DNA of 64,000 nt, from contig OZ237749.1 of NCBI GenBank assembly GCA_965178125.1, positions 620,001 to 684,000 on the forward strand, read 5' to 3'. Shown in pieces: positions 1 through 12,228 of the stretch. A program made the position numbers and the translations under genes. Origin of the DNA: Bilabrum cf. latius (taxonomy: Eukaryota > Bigyra: Bicosoecida > Bigyra > Bicosoecida). The notes below the pieces were generated by a model. The model had not been told where the DNA came from, did not search any database, and saw only the letters and a list, made by a program, of their open reading frames with translations. How positions within the stretch are numbered: the stretch's first letter is position 1; each line of letters starts with the position of its first letter.

Positions 1-252
1 CTGTAGCAGGCGCAGCTTGCTTCTTCTCGACTCAACATTCCCCCACTTACTGCCCTGAGTATACTCGCTGGAATCCGAGGTTGAGACCACCAGCCAAACC
101 ACTTCATAATGGCCCAGGGCCTCCGTATCCGATCCAATACATGACTGCTTGTTTCCGTGATTTTTGAAAATTCAGGAGCCTAAAATATCTGTCCATGACC
201 AAACAAAATTTGAACAACATCGGGCCGAGGCTCAACACCACATTTGCCAGCC
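1..252. other. intergenic, no gene recognised
   Basis: No convincing coding frame or RNA gene is visible. It lies just 3' of the mitochondrial uS5 stop codon, so it probably contains the 3' untranslated region of that gene and the edge of an unseen neighbour. Confidence 0.4.
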
Positions 253-2544
253 TCACGAGCTCTCCTTGGCTTGCCCGATGAACTTGGGGTGCCTGTCCAT
301 GTCCGGCATGATGGTGCGGCCAGAGGCCCTATCTCTTCCTAGCGGCATGAGCCTCTTGCCCATGGTCAGGGCAATATCCTCCGGCGTTCTCACGTCGTGG
401 AAGCAATCGAATAGCGCTTGCACCACCGTGTAAATGTTCCGCCTCTTCGGCCCGATGATCTTGGCCGTGTAGTTCTGGAAGCCCCCAAGCTCCATGATGG
501 TCTCGATTGTGTAGTCGCTGCCAGAGGGGATATCGTGACCCGGGCCCCTTGACATGAGCAGCACCTTGATCCCGTTCTTCTTGCCGACCAGGTCGTGGTA
601 CAGCTGCCCGCGCCACGTGCTCACGTGGATCATGTCCTTATGCGCGGCTTCGGTGGCTAGCTGAGTGGCCCTCTCGGCGTCTTCGTGCCTGCCTACGCCG
701 TACCCTATCCCACCCACCCCGTTACCTGCCACTGCAAGGCAGCGGTACGTCACCTCCATTCCACCACGGATTGTCTGCGAGCACGTAAGGAATGAATGTG
801 GGGAGAAGGAAAAGCACCATATCGATTGGCTGGGGAAGCGCGGCACACAAAGGAGTGGGCTAGACTGTTGTAGCATTGGGCAGCAGCAGCAGCAGCCGGC
901 GCAGCGTCCCCCTCATCAAGCCATGCAAAGTTGTCCTCAGGCCGAAGCTCGGAGAAATCTCATGTGTGGAATTTTTGCTGTTCTAATCCTCGGGATCTGC
1001 CGCGCGAAGCTTGCTATGCTGCTGCTTCTTGCTCTCTTGCCTACAAGATCACGAATGCACGCATCTCATAATGGTTCTCACGTTGTGTGTCTGCGACATG
1101 TCCAGCAGTGCCATGTCTGGGCTCAGAAGGGGGCGGTTGGGCATGACCAGCGGCTGCATGTAGAGGCGGTGCAGCTCGCGCCGCTCCACGTCTAGTGCTC
1201 GCTCCTCGGGACGCAGGGTGGGGTCTGGCTTTGGCGCCGTCTTCCGCTCCCCGTCCGATACGAGGTCGTTCTCGCTGTAGATGGCGTCCGACTCGTCAGA
1301 GCCGCGCGTGGGGATAAGGGGCGTGGCCACCTCCTCTATGGCAGCCGGAGAGACCGTGTACAGCGGCCTCGTTCCTTGCATGGGAGCGTCGGCGCCGTAG
1401 TAGTGGGGATCCATGTTGAACTCTGGGTCGTCGGAGGGTCCGTCCTCCGTGCCCGAATCGCTGCCTTCGTGCTCCTCGGCGATCACAGTCGCCATCTTGC
1501 CGTTGCCGGCCGCGTCCAGTCCGCCCACCTACAGGAGTTTCCTCCTCTCCTCGGCGTCTTGCTCGGCGCTGATGCCGCCCCCAAGGCGCTCAACCTGGTC
1601 ACCTTCGTGCGCGTTTCTCTCCCTCCTGGAGAGCCCAGCGAGCTGTTCGCTCCTCCACTGGCGCCTCTCCTCGTCCTCCACGGTACTCGCGCTGCGGCGG
1701 GACGAGCTGCTACTACCCATGGACTGGTAGTCATCGCCATCGGGCTAATCGAAGTCGTCACCGTGCTCGGCAGCGAATCCAGTGTCGGCCTCGGCAGAGG
1801 CATCGTCGCCCCCCTCGCCGTCAAAGCTCGGCAGCACCCCGATACCGCCGCCCCCATCGTCGTTGATCCCATCGCCGTCGTCTGGGTCCTCGTCCGACGA
1901 TGACTCGGAGTCGATAAGGTCGTCGGCAACAAACACGCCGTGTGCGCGAAGGTGCTCTGGTGGTGCAGGCAGTCCATACCGCTCCCACATGGACTCTGGA
2001 AGCACGGTGGCCTCATCGTCCGGGTTGTGGCGCTTTCTCTGCAGGTAAAACTGGTTCCTTTCCCTTGATTTCTCGAACGTTCGCTTCCGCTCCGCAACCT
2101 TGCGAGCGCCCCTGTGCGTCGAGGCGACGGCCGGGGCCATTTCGAGGTTCTGCATGGTTCTGCGGTCGTGAACCTGCATGACCTGGGCCATGGATCGTTC
2201 CACATCGGCTGTCGCGATCATGAGCTCCTCTTGCTCCTCGCGGCGCGCTCGGACTGCCCGAGCAGCGGCGCTGTCACCGAAGCCGAACTTTGCTCCTATT
2301 TCGTCCGAATCCATAGCATCAAGATTCCCGCTGAGATCTTGAAGTTCCCTAAGTTCTTTTCGGCGAGAGACGTTTGCTTTCCCGTGGAAAGCGAATCGCT
2401 CCCCGACGAAGCCATCGCCTCGGCTTGCAGCCAGTCCGTCCCCTGACAGGAGGGCATCAATCTCATCTCTGTCTTCATCAATCCTGTCGAAAGCGCCAGT
2501 CTCCTGAAGAGACCTCAGATACGATTCTGCCTATCTTCGCACGT
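253..2544 (-). CDS. mitochondrial small-subunit ribosomal protein uS5 (MRPS5-like), 5' exon(s) incomplete
   Basis: The last exon (complement 253-774) carries the uS5 core: GG-x-V-T-Y-R, a VAGNGVGGIGYGVG stretch, and the C-terminal SDYTIETIMELGG and AKIIGPKRRN region; it ends in TGA. An intron at 775-1081 (donor GTGAGA, acceptor CAG) joins it in phase 0 to a long exon, complement 1082-2544. That exon encodes a charged N-terminal extension of nearly 490 residues and contains in-frame TAG at 1529-1531, 1745-1747 and 2531-2533, read as Gln. The exon begins in mid-codon, so at least one more exon lies upstream. A coding-looking stretch at about complement 2693-2796 (Gly/Lys/Arg-rich, then MLPMGFEQN) has a compatible phase, but that donor is uncertain. 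uS5 binds rRNA at the decoding side of the small subunit. The long acidic extension is unusual. The family call is solid; the 5' end is not. Confidence 0.85.
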
Positions 2545-2692
2545 CTGCTCAAGAATCGAGGGGGTGAGGGACGAGCGAGTAGACTAGGGAGAGGCAGTTG
2601 GCTGCAAGACAAAACCATCGCTCATCGCAGTACGATAAGCTGTGCAGGTACACCCAAAGCCACAATGTCAGCAAGAGGACGTTCTATTCTAC

Positions 2693-2796
2693 CGTTCTGT
2701 TCAAAGCCCATAGGCAGCATGCGAACAGCCTCACTTGACTTGGGACCGCGTCGCTTGCCTCCTCCCTTCCCACCAGACGCAAATCTAACTTGAACG
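2693..2796 (-). CDS. candidate upstream exon of the mitochondrial uS5 gene
   Basis: On the minus strand this stretch reads as a basic, Gly-rich peptide (FASGGKGGGKRRGPKSS) followed by EAVRMLPMGFEQN. It is preceded by an AG and followed by a possible GTAGAA donor whose phase (1) matches the start of the next exon at 2544. This is inference from reading frame and phase only. A second possible donor (GTGTAC) lies about 40 bases further on. Confidence 0.4.
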
Positions 2797-3182
2797 GCAG
2801 CGCAACTCGGCGCAGTAGACCTTGGCTGCAGTTGTGTTCAAAAAGAGGGGCTCAAGAGGGATTTGTGATTTGCGCAATCCCAGAAAAGACAGCTAAGGCA
2901 CACTGACATTACTGCCATGCTGCGATGCACAAAAATCAGTCTAAGCTAGCTCACGAGTAATCTTGCAGCCACAGAACTGGAGTGATTGACAATTGATCTA
3001 ATTACCCTTGCGCATGGTGGAATCACTCTCGACGACATAGTCTCGCGGACCTCTTTGTTGTGCCGCTGGTGCGTGCGGTCGGGCAGTCTTGTTTTGTGCT
3101 GAAATTGCACCGTACAACAATCCGAGTCCCAGCAGACCGAGAAGAGTTCAAACAGCGGGCTGCAGGCTGTGCCAAGTTAAAT
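2797..3182. other. intergenic between divergent uS5m (-) and PRORP (+)
   Basis: No coding frame is supported. The stretch separates two divergently transcribed genes and is presumably a shared promoter region; I see no recognisable motif. Confidence 0.4.
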
Positions 3183-6100
3183 ATGAACGATCCCTCGAAT
3201 CAGCCTGCTGCTAAGCGAGCTCGTACCGACCTTAAGGGGCCTACAGGTGACGGAAAATAGCGTAAAGATGTGAGCTTCAGTTTTGGTGCACGAGCACTGT
3301 GTCGGCGGCAGCAGGACGCTTCCATCGTAGAATACTCTGAGTCACTGTTATTGTCTACTATCGGCGGTCTTTGCTAGTCCTTGGAAGCTTTTCCGCGTGA
3401 TTGCCTCGAAGTAGCCACTGCAGGTTAGCAAGCGGCGGCAAAAGCGAAAGGATCCTCCACAACAAAAGCTTCGGCGCGATATTTAGGCGTGCCTTGAAGT
3501 AAATGATGCGCGCATGGCACTGGCACTCTTCAATGCTGCTTCAAAGCGCCCGAAGTAGTTCCCCTCAAGCGCGCACGTGACAACCATGGTCCTGAAGACG
3601 TGCGTCCGGTATCTGGAGACCGCACATGCCGGGGGGGAGATCGCATCAGTTGATAGAAGCAAGCTTAAGTCTGGCCTTGTCGACTTCGATGAGCTGGCGA
3701 GTGACCTCGCCGCTTCCGAGGCGGAGGCTGTGGTGCCGCCCAGCCTACCTGCTGCGGCCGGTGGCTAGCCAGGTGAAGCGGAACCAGCGATCAATCTGGG
3801 GCTGCACCCGGCTTCCGCAACGAGGCCTCCCTCATCATGGATTAATCAGCAAAGCGAAACATCCGCCGCAGGGCGCATGCAAGCCCCTGGCCACGCTGCT
3901 GGCTTGGGCCCACTCACTCCGTCCAAGTAGGCCTCGGCTGGCGCTGCATCCTCGATAGGTAGCCCCAGCGCCATCCGCATCACAATGAAGAGCGTGCGGA
4001 GAGCTTTCGATGCGTGGCTTGCCGACCCAGCCACGCAGTCGCAGCTAGCCCAGGCTGAACAGGCCATGCGTGAAGGGCTCTCGGCTTCGCAAGTCTATGG
4101 TGCATCAACTGCCGGGAGAAGCCGGGCGGCGGGTGCAGTGCCCGACGCGCTAAAGCAGCACAAAGCCAGAAAGCACTAGTAGCGACTGGAGCAGTACTAG
4201 CACCAGCAGCGTTAGAAAAAGAGAGATTGGCAGAAGCGGTTGCATGCAAAAGGCAAGGGTACTGCTGGCAAGGAGGAGGAGCAGGAGCCGGCAGGTGCGC
4301 TCGGTGGCGGCAGCGTGGCAGGAGACGTCGGTCGTGGTGCGGATGAGCCCAGCGAAGAGCAGGCTAGGATTGCAGCAGAAGCGGCCAAGGTCAAAGCTCT
4401 GGCAGATTCCATGAAGAAGGTCGAGTCGGTGTTCTCCATGTTCATCCAGTGCTGCTGCCTGCTTGGCCGCTCGGACGAGGCCCAGGACGCGCTCGCCACC
4501 ATGCTGGAGAGAGGCGTGCCCACCAAGCTGAGGACCTACCTTCCCATCCTGAAGCGGGGCTGCGAGGACGGAGACGTGGTGCTCTGCGCGCACATGCATG
4601 GCGTGATGCTGCATGAGGGCCTGCACCCCGGCAACGAAGAGTACGCTGCGCTGATCAGGTCCTACCTTCAGACGGCCTGGACAGAGAACAGGCACCTGCT
4701 ACCACTCAAGGTGCTGCCGTGCAACGGCAGGCGGGGGGAAGCGAGGCGTACGATGACCAACAGGATCAAAGCGGCCCTATTGCGGCGCTGGTCTACGCAC
4801 CATGGCGGGGGCGTGAGGTCAGAATTGGCATCCCTCGCGGGCTCTGCTCGCGATAGCGTGCGGGCGCAGCCCCCCGTGCACGGTACAACCGGCGGTTCTA
4901 TGGAGCGGCCGTCTTCGAGGACGTCGTATCAGCTGCAGCCATACGAGTTCATGCAAGGCCACGGGGTGCGTCGGTTGCCCAGCGATGCCTCTGACATCGA
5001 AGGCATGTCGGGATCTGTCACTGCCCTCCCGAGCTAGACAGGTCGTCCCCTGCCTGTCACCAGTCGCACACCCTCGAATGCTTCTCTGGACGGAGTACAG
5101 CCGTCAAAATGGCTCACGGCTGCCACACGGTCGGGCGCGGTGGGGGACGGCTCGCCGCAGCTCACCCCGATCGTCACCCCCTTGCTTGGTGCGGATCGAG
5201 GAGGCGACAGTTCCTCGGCTACAGCCCCCAAGTTGAGCGACTTGGTGATTCCTGGCACGCGAGGCGCCGGGCGTTCTGTCGCGGCAGACAAGCTCACATC
5301 CCAGGCAACTGTGGGGTCTGGTCGGCAGCCGGCTCGGGGGGGTGTGGGAGCCGCTCTGACACCATCTGCATCCGCAGCTAGTCTCACACCGTCGATTGGG
5401 AGCTCAGGTGACTCTCCAACGAAGCTGAAGCACACAGCCGAGCAAGGTGCGAACGCGGGAAACATCAGCTAGAAAAAGGCAGCGGGAGCGGACTCCACCA
5501 GCAGCCTTTCGGCCGCGGGAGCGCATGGGTCTGAAGCGAGGGGTCAGGCTCGACTTGACAGTGGCGCTGCTAGCGAGCTGCGGGTCTCTATTCCAAAAGC
5601 AGGACGTCTGCGTGATGAAGGTCTAGATGCAGTCCATAGGGCAGCAAGCAGCGGCACCACTGCCGCACTGGCCGGCAGCTCTGTGACGAACTGGGCCCGG
5701 GTGGACAGCGGGCCAACGGTGCTGCATTCTAGCAGCCCTTCCAAGCTGCTGCGTGCGGGCATGCCGCAGCCATCCACGCCCATCGTGGGGGCGGGGTTGC
5801 TTGCCCCAGGTGGGATCGGGGCAGGTACGCACAGGCGCCAGCGCCCCCACTTTTCAGATACTGCAAGCGTGGGCAGCTCCACTTGGAAGAACTCGATGGG
5901 TCTGCGCCGATCAGCAGCGCGCAGATGGGGAGGACCCCTGCCGCCGCTGCTGCGATGGTGCCTGACCCAGCTTGCATCCGACGTGCAGGTGGTCGGTGAA
6001 TCCCTGGCCATGGCATTGCAGGAGGTCTTCCGCGCCCCTGTGCTGCGTTCGGCTGGGTGGAGGGTGGGACGGGCCGTGGTAGGTCCAGATGCGCAGTGCC

Positions 6101-8964
6101 AGCTTTCTCACAGGAAGCTCCGCAGCCTCGATCTTTCGTACCATGAGCTGAGGCAGCTCGCCGACTGGGCCAGCAGCCTGGCGTGCCGGACCGCCAGGCA
6201 GAAAGCAGCGTTCGAGCAGTTCCGGTCGTGGCTGCAGACCAACGGAGCCTACGACGTCATCATTGACGGGGCTAACGTTGCGTTCTGCAATTAGAACTTC
6301 AGGGGTGGCGCGTTCTCGCACGCCCAGATCGATGAGGTGGTCAGGCACTTCGAGAGCGAGGGCAGGAGGCCCCTCCTCGTCCTGCACGAGCGGTGGCTGA
6401 AGCCAGAGACGAACCTGGCGGTGCATCGCACCAAGAACTACAGGCAGAGCAGGAAAAAGGCACATTCTGAGAACAGGCAGCGTTTCGACAAGCAGCTGGA
6501 CGGAGGCGACCTGCCTGAAGCCACAGGGATCACGCTGCCCGGGCAGGGAGGACCTGCCGACTCTGCCTCGGACAGCACTCGAGCCAGCGCCCCGGCCCCC
6601 CCTGTGCTCGGCACGAAGCGCACCCGCGAGCAGCACGAGGCTGCGTCTGACGCTTCAGGGTCTGCCCCTGCAGTCGGTAGCGAACAGGCCGCCGTGCAAG
6701 GCAGCGGGGCCAGCGACTCGGCCAAGGGCGAGATGCAAGACAGCGCGGCCGTGGAATCACACAGCGACAGCGACTCGGACCACTCGGATGGTGACGATGA
6801 TGATGACGACGATGATGATGATACCGCGAGCGTTAGTCTGGAGCGGCGGCAGCAGCGGGAAATGAACAGGTGCATCCGGCGCTGGCGGAGCGTGCCCGGC
6901 CTGCTCTACGCCGTGCCCCAAGGGAACAATGATGACTGGTTCTGGCTGTATGCTGGCGTGACCCAAGGTGGTGCCACTCTCATCGAGGAGGCAGAGCACG
7001 CCGAGCGGCAGAGGCGCATGCGCCAGCACTAGGAAGAATCGACTCCATCGGTGCGGTCTGGCGGTGGTGCCGGGAATTCGGGTAGCCGACCGCACGACGC
7101 TGGCAGAACCAGTGCCTCGCTGCCTCCACCCCCTCCCGTATCGTCGGTTGGAAGCATTGCAAGCAAGCTTGCCGCTACGTCCGCTGAAGCGATGCCTTCA
7201 CCTCGCGCTGGGACAGGCATGGCCGCCCCAGGCCCGCCCAACCCGATGAGAGGGGCAGCCGATGCTCAGGTCAGATCTGCCTCAGCCGCTGCAAGGTCTT
7301 CCAAGCCAGGGAACAAGGTGGCCACACGGCCACAGCCGGTGCGCCAGCCGCAGATGGACAGTGATGTGATCCCAGCTGCAGCTGCGCCAGCTGCGAGTGC
7401 CTCCTCGGGGATCGATGCGACGGCTGGGAAGCTGGTTACCTCGGGATCAAAAGGCGCGTTTTCGTACTCCTCCTCCTCCTCGTCCTCTGCGTCCGCGTCT
7501 GCGTCGGCGACGATTGGGCAGCAGCAGCAACAGGTCCCCGCCCCTGCCATCCGCCGGCCGCCGCTGGCCCATCGCGCTTCCTCGGCGACTTCGGCAGCGG
7601 CCACAGACGGCAGCGTGGACGTCCACAAGCAGGGCCAGGAGCAGATGATGAGATCACCGGTGGCTCTGTCCGCCGGAGACAGCCCCAACATGGGGTCTGT
7701 TAGTGAGGCGAGATACGGGCACGCCGACGATGTGGCCAGGCTGGAGCTCGGTGCCGCGCCTCCAGGCAGGAGCGGAGTGGACTCTGCAGGCATAGAGGGC
7801 GGTTCCTTCGGTTCTGGTCCAGCGGGCGCGTATGGAAACGATCGACGGGCCGACACGCCGGCATCCGTCGTGTCTGGCGTGTCTCTAAACCTGCCTACAC
7901 ACTCGGCGACCCGCAGCGGCGCCAGGTCCATGGCGGCTGGCCATGGGCCTGCCAGCGTGCCTGCGGGTCCAGGTAGCGCAGCAGGCTCGATGGTCGCGAG
8001 CGTGGGCGGAGGTGGTGCCGCCCCGGGGACAGTGGGACGCGAGAGCTCTGCCGCAAGCGCTTCCGGGGCACTAGGTGACGTGGGTGCTGCCTCTGTTGAC
8101 ATATCGAGCCAGCTGGGAATGGACGCTCCGCTGCTGCCTGCAGGGTCTGGAGCACGGAGCAGCGGTAGCGGTGGTGGTGGTGGTGGTGGTGGTATGCTGC
8201 CACCTGCCGATGCGGGTCCAGGGGGAAGAATGGAGAGGCACTCAATCGATGGAGAACCCGTGGAGCATGGCAGGCATGGCGACAGCCTAAGGCGTGGGCA
8301 GTGGCTCCCTGCCCGCGGCGCACACCGGGGTCGGCAGCAGCAGCCAGGTCGGCAGGAAGCGGGCCGCAACCTCCTGCTAGGCTCTTCCGCCCCCTCGGAC
8401 TCCCATGGTGTGTCCGTTCCGGGGATGCCGGGGCGCTTGAAGGCCCCGTGGGCGGGGTCTTATTCGTCACACCAGATGAGCACAGGCATGCACCTGCAGC
8501 AGCCGTCACCCAGGAGCGCTTCCCCTAGGAGCGTGCTGTCAGCCGCGAGTGCAGGAGGGGCTTCGGACCGAGCTGCGATCGACCGGTTCCTTCCGCAGCG
8601 GGGTGGATTGGGCGCATCCGAGCACTCGGGAGGCGGCCGGACTCTGGTGGTGTCCAACGACCAGATGAGGGACCACACGTTCATGATCCTGGAGCAGAAG
8701 CTCTTTTTGCTGTGGAGAGAGAGACACCAGGTGTCGTTCCGGTTCGACGATTTCGGGCGGTCCTATGGCGGTGCTCCCAGCCGCAACCTGACGCTGACGT
8801 ACCCGAAGATTTACTCCCACAGGTCGCAGCAGTCGAGGGACGGCATGGCGTGGTTCTTTCCCATCTCCGGGACGGCGAGCCGGTGGGTGTCTGCTTGGGT
8901 GGATCCCCAGGCAGAGGAGGAGGACGTGGATCAGATTCCAGCTGGGGTGGGCGGTGGTATGTAA
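3183..8964 (+). CDS. giant protein-only RNase P (PRORP): PPR domain plus NYN metallonuclease, with large insertions
   Basis: PRORP cleaves the 5' leader from precursor tRNAs as a single protein. Exons are 3183-3269 and 3424-8964 (phase 0, GTGAGC donor, CAG acceptor); the stop is TAA. The model gives 1875 aa against roughly 500-600 in known PRORPs. PPR-like helices occur early (ARMALALFNAA, then VLKTCVRYLETA) and again after residue ~400 (FIQCCCLLGRSDEAQDAL). The nuclease begins with VIIDGANVAFCN (Asp977), continues with NDDWFWLYA (Asp1199, Asp1200) and SNDQMRDHTF (Asp1775), matching the catalytic Asp pattern, and ends with the ERHQVSF and IYS-x3-QQS block. In-frame TAG codons include 3766, 3955, 4177, 4180, 5035, 5470, 6292 and 7030. 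Two low-complexity insertions split the nuclease, about 150 residues before and 560 after the DD motif. The N-terminus (AAKRARTDLK with a downstream basic cluster) looks like a nuclear localisation signal; no transit peptide is evident. Confidence 0.9.
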
Positions 8965-9118
8965 GGCAGTGCACAGCTCAACGAGCGTAAAAGGATGCGG
9001 ACGAGCGTCGTTCGGCGAGGACTCCGGCTGTGCATTGCAGTTCCGGTTTGGGCCTTACCGTGACGCGCAACATGAAGTTGCTGAAACGTCGAGATTCTTT
9101 GGCTAGTGGACATAGAAA

Positions 9119-11660
9119 ATGCTATCAGCTTCGGTCTTGATTACGCTGTGCGGTCTCGGAACTGTTGCCACAACCGCAGCCTCAACCAAGCCGAACATTG
9201 TCATGATCATTGCTGGTGCGTAAGCCGCTCACAAGATCGCAGCATTTCTGACTTCCCGATTTTTACAATCTTAGACTGGTAGCCTGCTCCCAAATAATAT
9301 CGCAGATGATCTTGGCTGGTTCGATGTGGGCTGGCACGGTAACACGATCATTCGAACCCCGTACATGGACTCTCTCGTGAAGGATAGCCTCACACTGCAC
9401 AGAAGCTACACGTACAAGTACTGCTGTAAGAATGTTGTTTTTGCAATTTCTTGCTTCCTTTGATTGCTTCATTGGAGTTGGTCTCATTGTGCTGTCTCAC
9501 ATCCGGATCGCAGCGCCGACTCGCCGCAGCTTCCTCTCTGGTAGGCTGCCACCACACAGCGGCACGGACAACAGTCCCCAGGCCGCCATTGATTCTCGCT
9601 ACACAACCGTTGCCGAAAAGCTGAAGTCTGCCGGTTATGCCACCGGTCAGGCTGGGAAGTGGTGAGAGTTGCTCTACTACCTTGCTCTGGATTTAAGGAG
9701 GCAACGTACCGCTGTGCCCACCTTGACTACGGGCGGTAGAATCATTCATCCCTCCCACTGACTATGCAGGCATTGTGGCCACTGGTTGACGAAGCAGCAG
9801 CCCACGGGCAGGGGCTTCGACCACTCGCTCGGATACATGCAGGTAAGCAGGCAGGCTGGCCGGTAGGGAGTGGAACCTTCAAGAGGAACCTTCAAGAAGA
9901 GAAGCACACGTGCTTGTAGGCGCTGCGGGCGAACCGCTAGATGCTGCTTTCAGCGGTGTCACGGCACCATGTGCCGATCCTCTCACGCAGCGTCGTGATT
10001 GTGAAGCTAGGCAGCACACGTTGGTTGCATCGGCCGCACTGCCTCAGCACCTCGCATAGACTGAGCACCCTACATTAGTCTTCATTCACCGCAGGGCATG
10101 GAGGACCACTACACGCAGCGGTTCAAGGAGTGCAACCACTCGGTAGACCTGTGGGACTCCTTCCAGCCAGCGCTCGGCATGAACGGGACCTTCGGAGACT
10201 ACATGTACGTCGGCCGGGCCGTAGATACGATCCAGCAGCATGACCAGAGCCAGCCCCTGTTCTTCTACCTGGCCCTGCAGGTGAGAGAACACGAGTGCAG
10301 ATTCGCGAGGACACAGACCTTGCTGCTGCTGCATCCTAGTCATCCTTCTGTTCATCCGAGTCATCCTTCTGTTCATCCGAGTCATCCTTCTGTTCATCCG
10401 AGTCATCCTTCTGTTCATCCGAGTCATCCTTCTGTTCATGTGCATCTTTCGCCTCGTACTAGGCAAGCCATACTGACCATGACATTGATCATGTTGAACA
10501 CAGCGACGAAGCTGCTCTTTCTTGTCTATGCATCACTGCAGGTGGCCCACGATCCCGTCGAGTCGCCTCAGCGATTTCAGGACGAGTACGACCCAAGCAC
10601 GTGTCCTGACGTAGGGCAGTACGCCATGAATGCAGTCGTCGATGAAGCCGTTAAGAACGTCACAGAGGCCTTGAAGGCCAAAGGCATGTGGGAAAACACT
10701 CTTCTGGTGAGAAATATTGTGGATTACTTTGTACGGCAGACGCTTGGTTTATCGCCACCATGCCTTTGCAACTCGCGGGCTCCACCGCCACGACCGTCAT
10801 GTGGCGGCTTCAAAAGGTATGCCCTGCTTGCCTTCCTGCGTCAACGATCATCCGTGCAGGTGTTCACCAGTGACAACGGTGGCCCGGCCTTCTCGGACCA
10901 GCACGCTGCCTCCAACTTCCCGATGGTGAGTCTGTGCTTGCGGGCATGATGCTTTGTCGCGCAACCACATTCATACACATCATAGCGTAGTAGAGATCGG
11001 ATCTGCACTTTTAGACTGACAATCCTATTACCGCACTACCACTTGCAGCGCGGGGGCAAGTACAGCAGCTGGGAGGGCGGAGTGCGGTCGGCTTCCTTCG
11101 TGAGCGGCGGCGTGCTGCCAGCGAGCCGCCGAGGGCAGAACGAGAGCAGGCTCGTGCACATCACCGACTGGTACTCTACCTTTTGCCACCTCGCCGGTGT
11201 GGATCCTTCCGACAGTCACCCGGGTGTTCCTGACATCGATGCTGTGAACCAATGGCCAGTCATCTCGGGTGAATCCACCGAGCCTGCTCGCACAGAGGTG
11301 TTCACGGTGGAGAACATGCTGATCCAGAACGACTGGAAGATCCTTCAGGGCGAGAAGGATCTGGGCGACGCGAGGTGGTCAGGTCCGCTGTACCCTAAAG
11401 TGCCCGCAACAGGCGACAAGGTGCAAGACTGCAGCCAGGGCTGCCTCTACAACATCTCTGCGGATGCCGGCGAGCACAACGACCTCAGCAAGGAGTACCC
11501 TGCCGTCACAAAGCAGATGCTTGCCAGGCTTGCCCAGCTGCAACAGACCGTTTGGAAGCCGACGTACCCGAACGTGACCCAGGAAGAAGTGTGCGATACG
11601 AGCGCCCGCTACGGTCACGGCTTCGTGACCCCAGCTGACTACAAGCCTTCAGGACTCTGA
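9119..11660 (+). CDS. secreted arylsulfatase (arylsulfatase B/I/J type), 8 exons
   Basis: Sulfatases hydrolyse sulfate esters using a formylglycine made from a Cys in a C-x-P-x-R motif. The protein starts with a signal peptide (MLSASVLITLCGLGTVATTA), then KPNIVMIIA and DDLGWFDVGWHGN (metal-binding Asp pair). Next come YCSPTRRSFLSGR (modifiable Cys), GQAGKWHCGHW and VFTSDNGGP. Exons are 9119-9215, 9306-9425, 9514-9661, 9780-9842, 10095-10280, 10542-10706, 10860-10926 and 11049-11660, all with GT-AG borders and matching phases; the stop is TGA. The Cys-type active site indicates the eukaryotic maturation route through a formylglycine-generating enzyme. No in-frame TAG occurs here. This is the most intron-rich gene in the window; two of its introns are multiples of three and free of stops. 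Likely lysosomal or extracellular. Confidence 0.92.
10338..10439 (+). repeat. 21-bp minisatellite inside a sulfatase intron
   Basis: Almost five head-to-tail copies of a 21-base unit (agtcatccttctgttcatccg) lie inside the fifth sulfatase intron (10281-10541). Copies are essentially identical until the last, which breaks off. The unit is a multiple of three and the intron stays open in the gene's frame. Confidence 0.95.
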
Positions 11661-12228
11661 AGCCCTTTCCTCTTGAAGCCCTCGCCTCTTGGTGGTTATC
11701 AGAGGCGGTGACAAGCAGGCTAAGGAGCAAGCAAATGGAGTGTGCTATTATTTGCGTGTTTGATGCTTGATGTTCCAGCCGGCCCAGATGATTCGTTTGT
11801 CCAACGGACCGTCTGGATTCCGCTTGCCTACTGGGCGGTCGAGGGCTCAAGCGGGGGGTCCTTGAACGTGAAATGGGGTGTGCGCGACACATTTCATTTT
11901 TGTGGACTTATTGGGATGTTTAGAATACACGCAGGACTTGGCGCTCAGGCAATCCAACAACTTGATCACACCAGAGCGCCCAGAGCATGGCAACTGCCTG
12001 CCACACGCGAGCCTAGTCCACCAAATCTCTACCCCTAAGGCTGTCCCAACAGCCGCCCGGCAGGCTGCCCCGACCTCCGAGGCCTAGCATCCCGCGCGGA
12101 ACCGCAATCGGCTACACGCAAACGTAGACAGGTCAGGGGCAGATGCTCTTGGCAGGCCCGGAAGAGCCCGTGGGTCGATCCAATGCTAGGCTCAGCTCCG
12201 AGGCTCTCTCACTCCCACCTGCGTATGC
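11661..12228. other. intergenic between convergent sulfatase and PH-domain genes
   Basis: No supported coding frame or RNA gene. It should hold the two facing 3' untranslated regions. Confidence 0.4.

Noticed and set aside
7266-8369. Long minus-strand open frame, Pro/Ala/Ser-rich
   Set aside because: Shadow of the GC-rich low-complexity insertion in the PRORP gene on the other strand; no ordered segments.
3577-8964. Reading the TAG-interrupted frames as a cluster of pseudogenes or many small genes
   Set aside because: The same reading frame continues through every TAG, conserved motifs lie on both sides, TGA and TAA are absent inside, and the pattern is repeated in nearly all genes on both strands.
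10338-10439. CRISPR-like array
   Set aside because: Units are directly adjacent with no spacers; it is an intronic minisatellite in a eukaryotic gene.
10098-10949. One long sulfatase exon spanning 10098-10949
   Set aside because: The frame stays open because two introns are multiples of three, but donor/acceptor sites and the family alignment (LAL-Q-VAHDP; NTLL-VFTSDNGGP) show they are removed.
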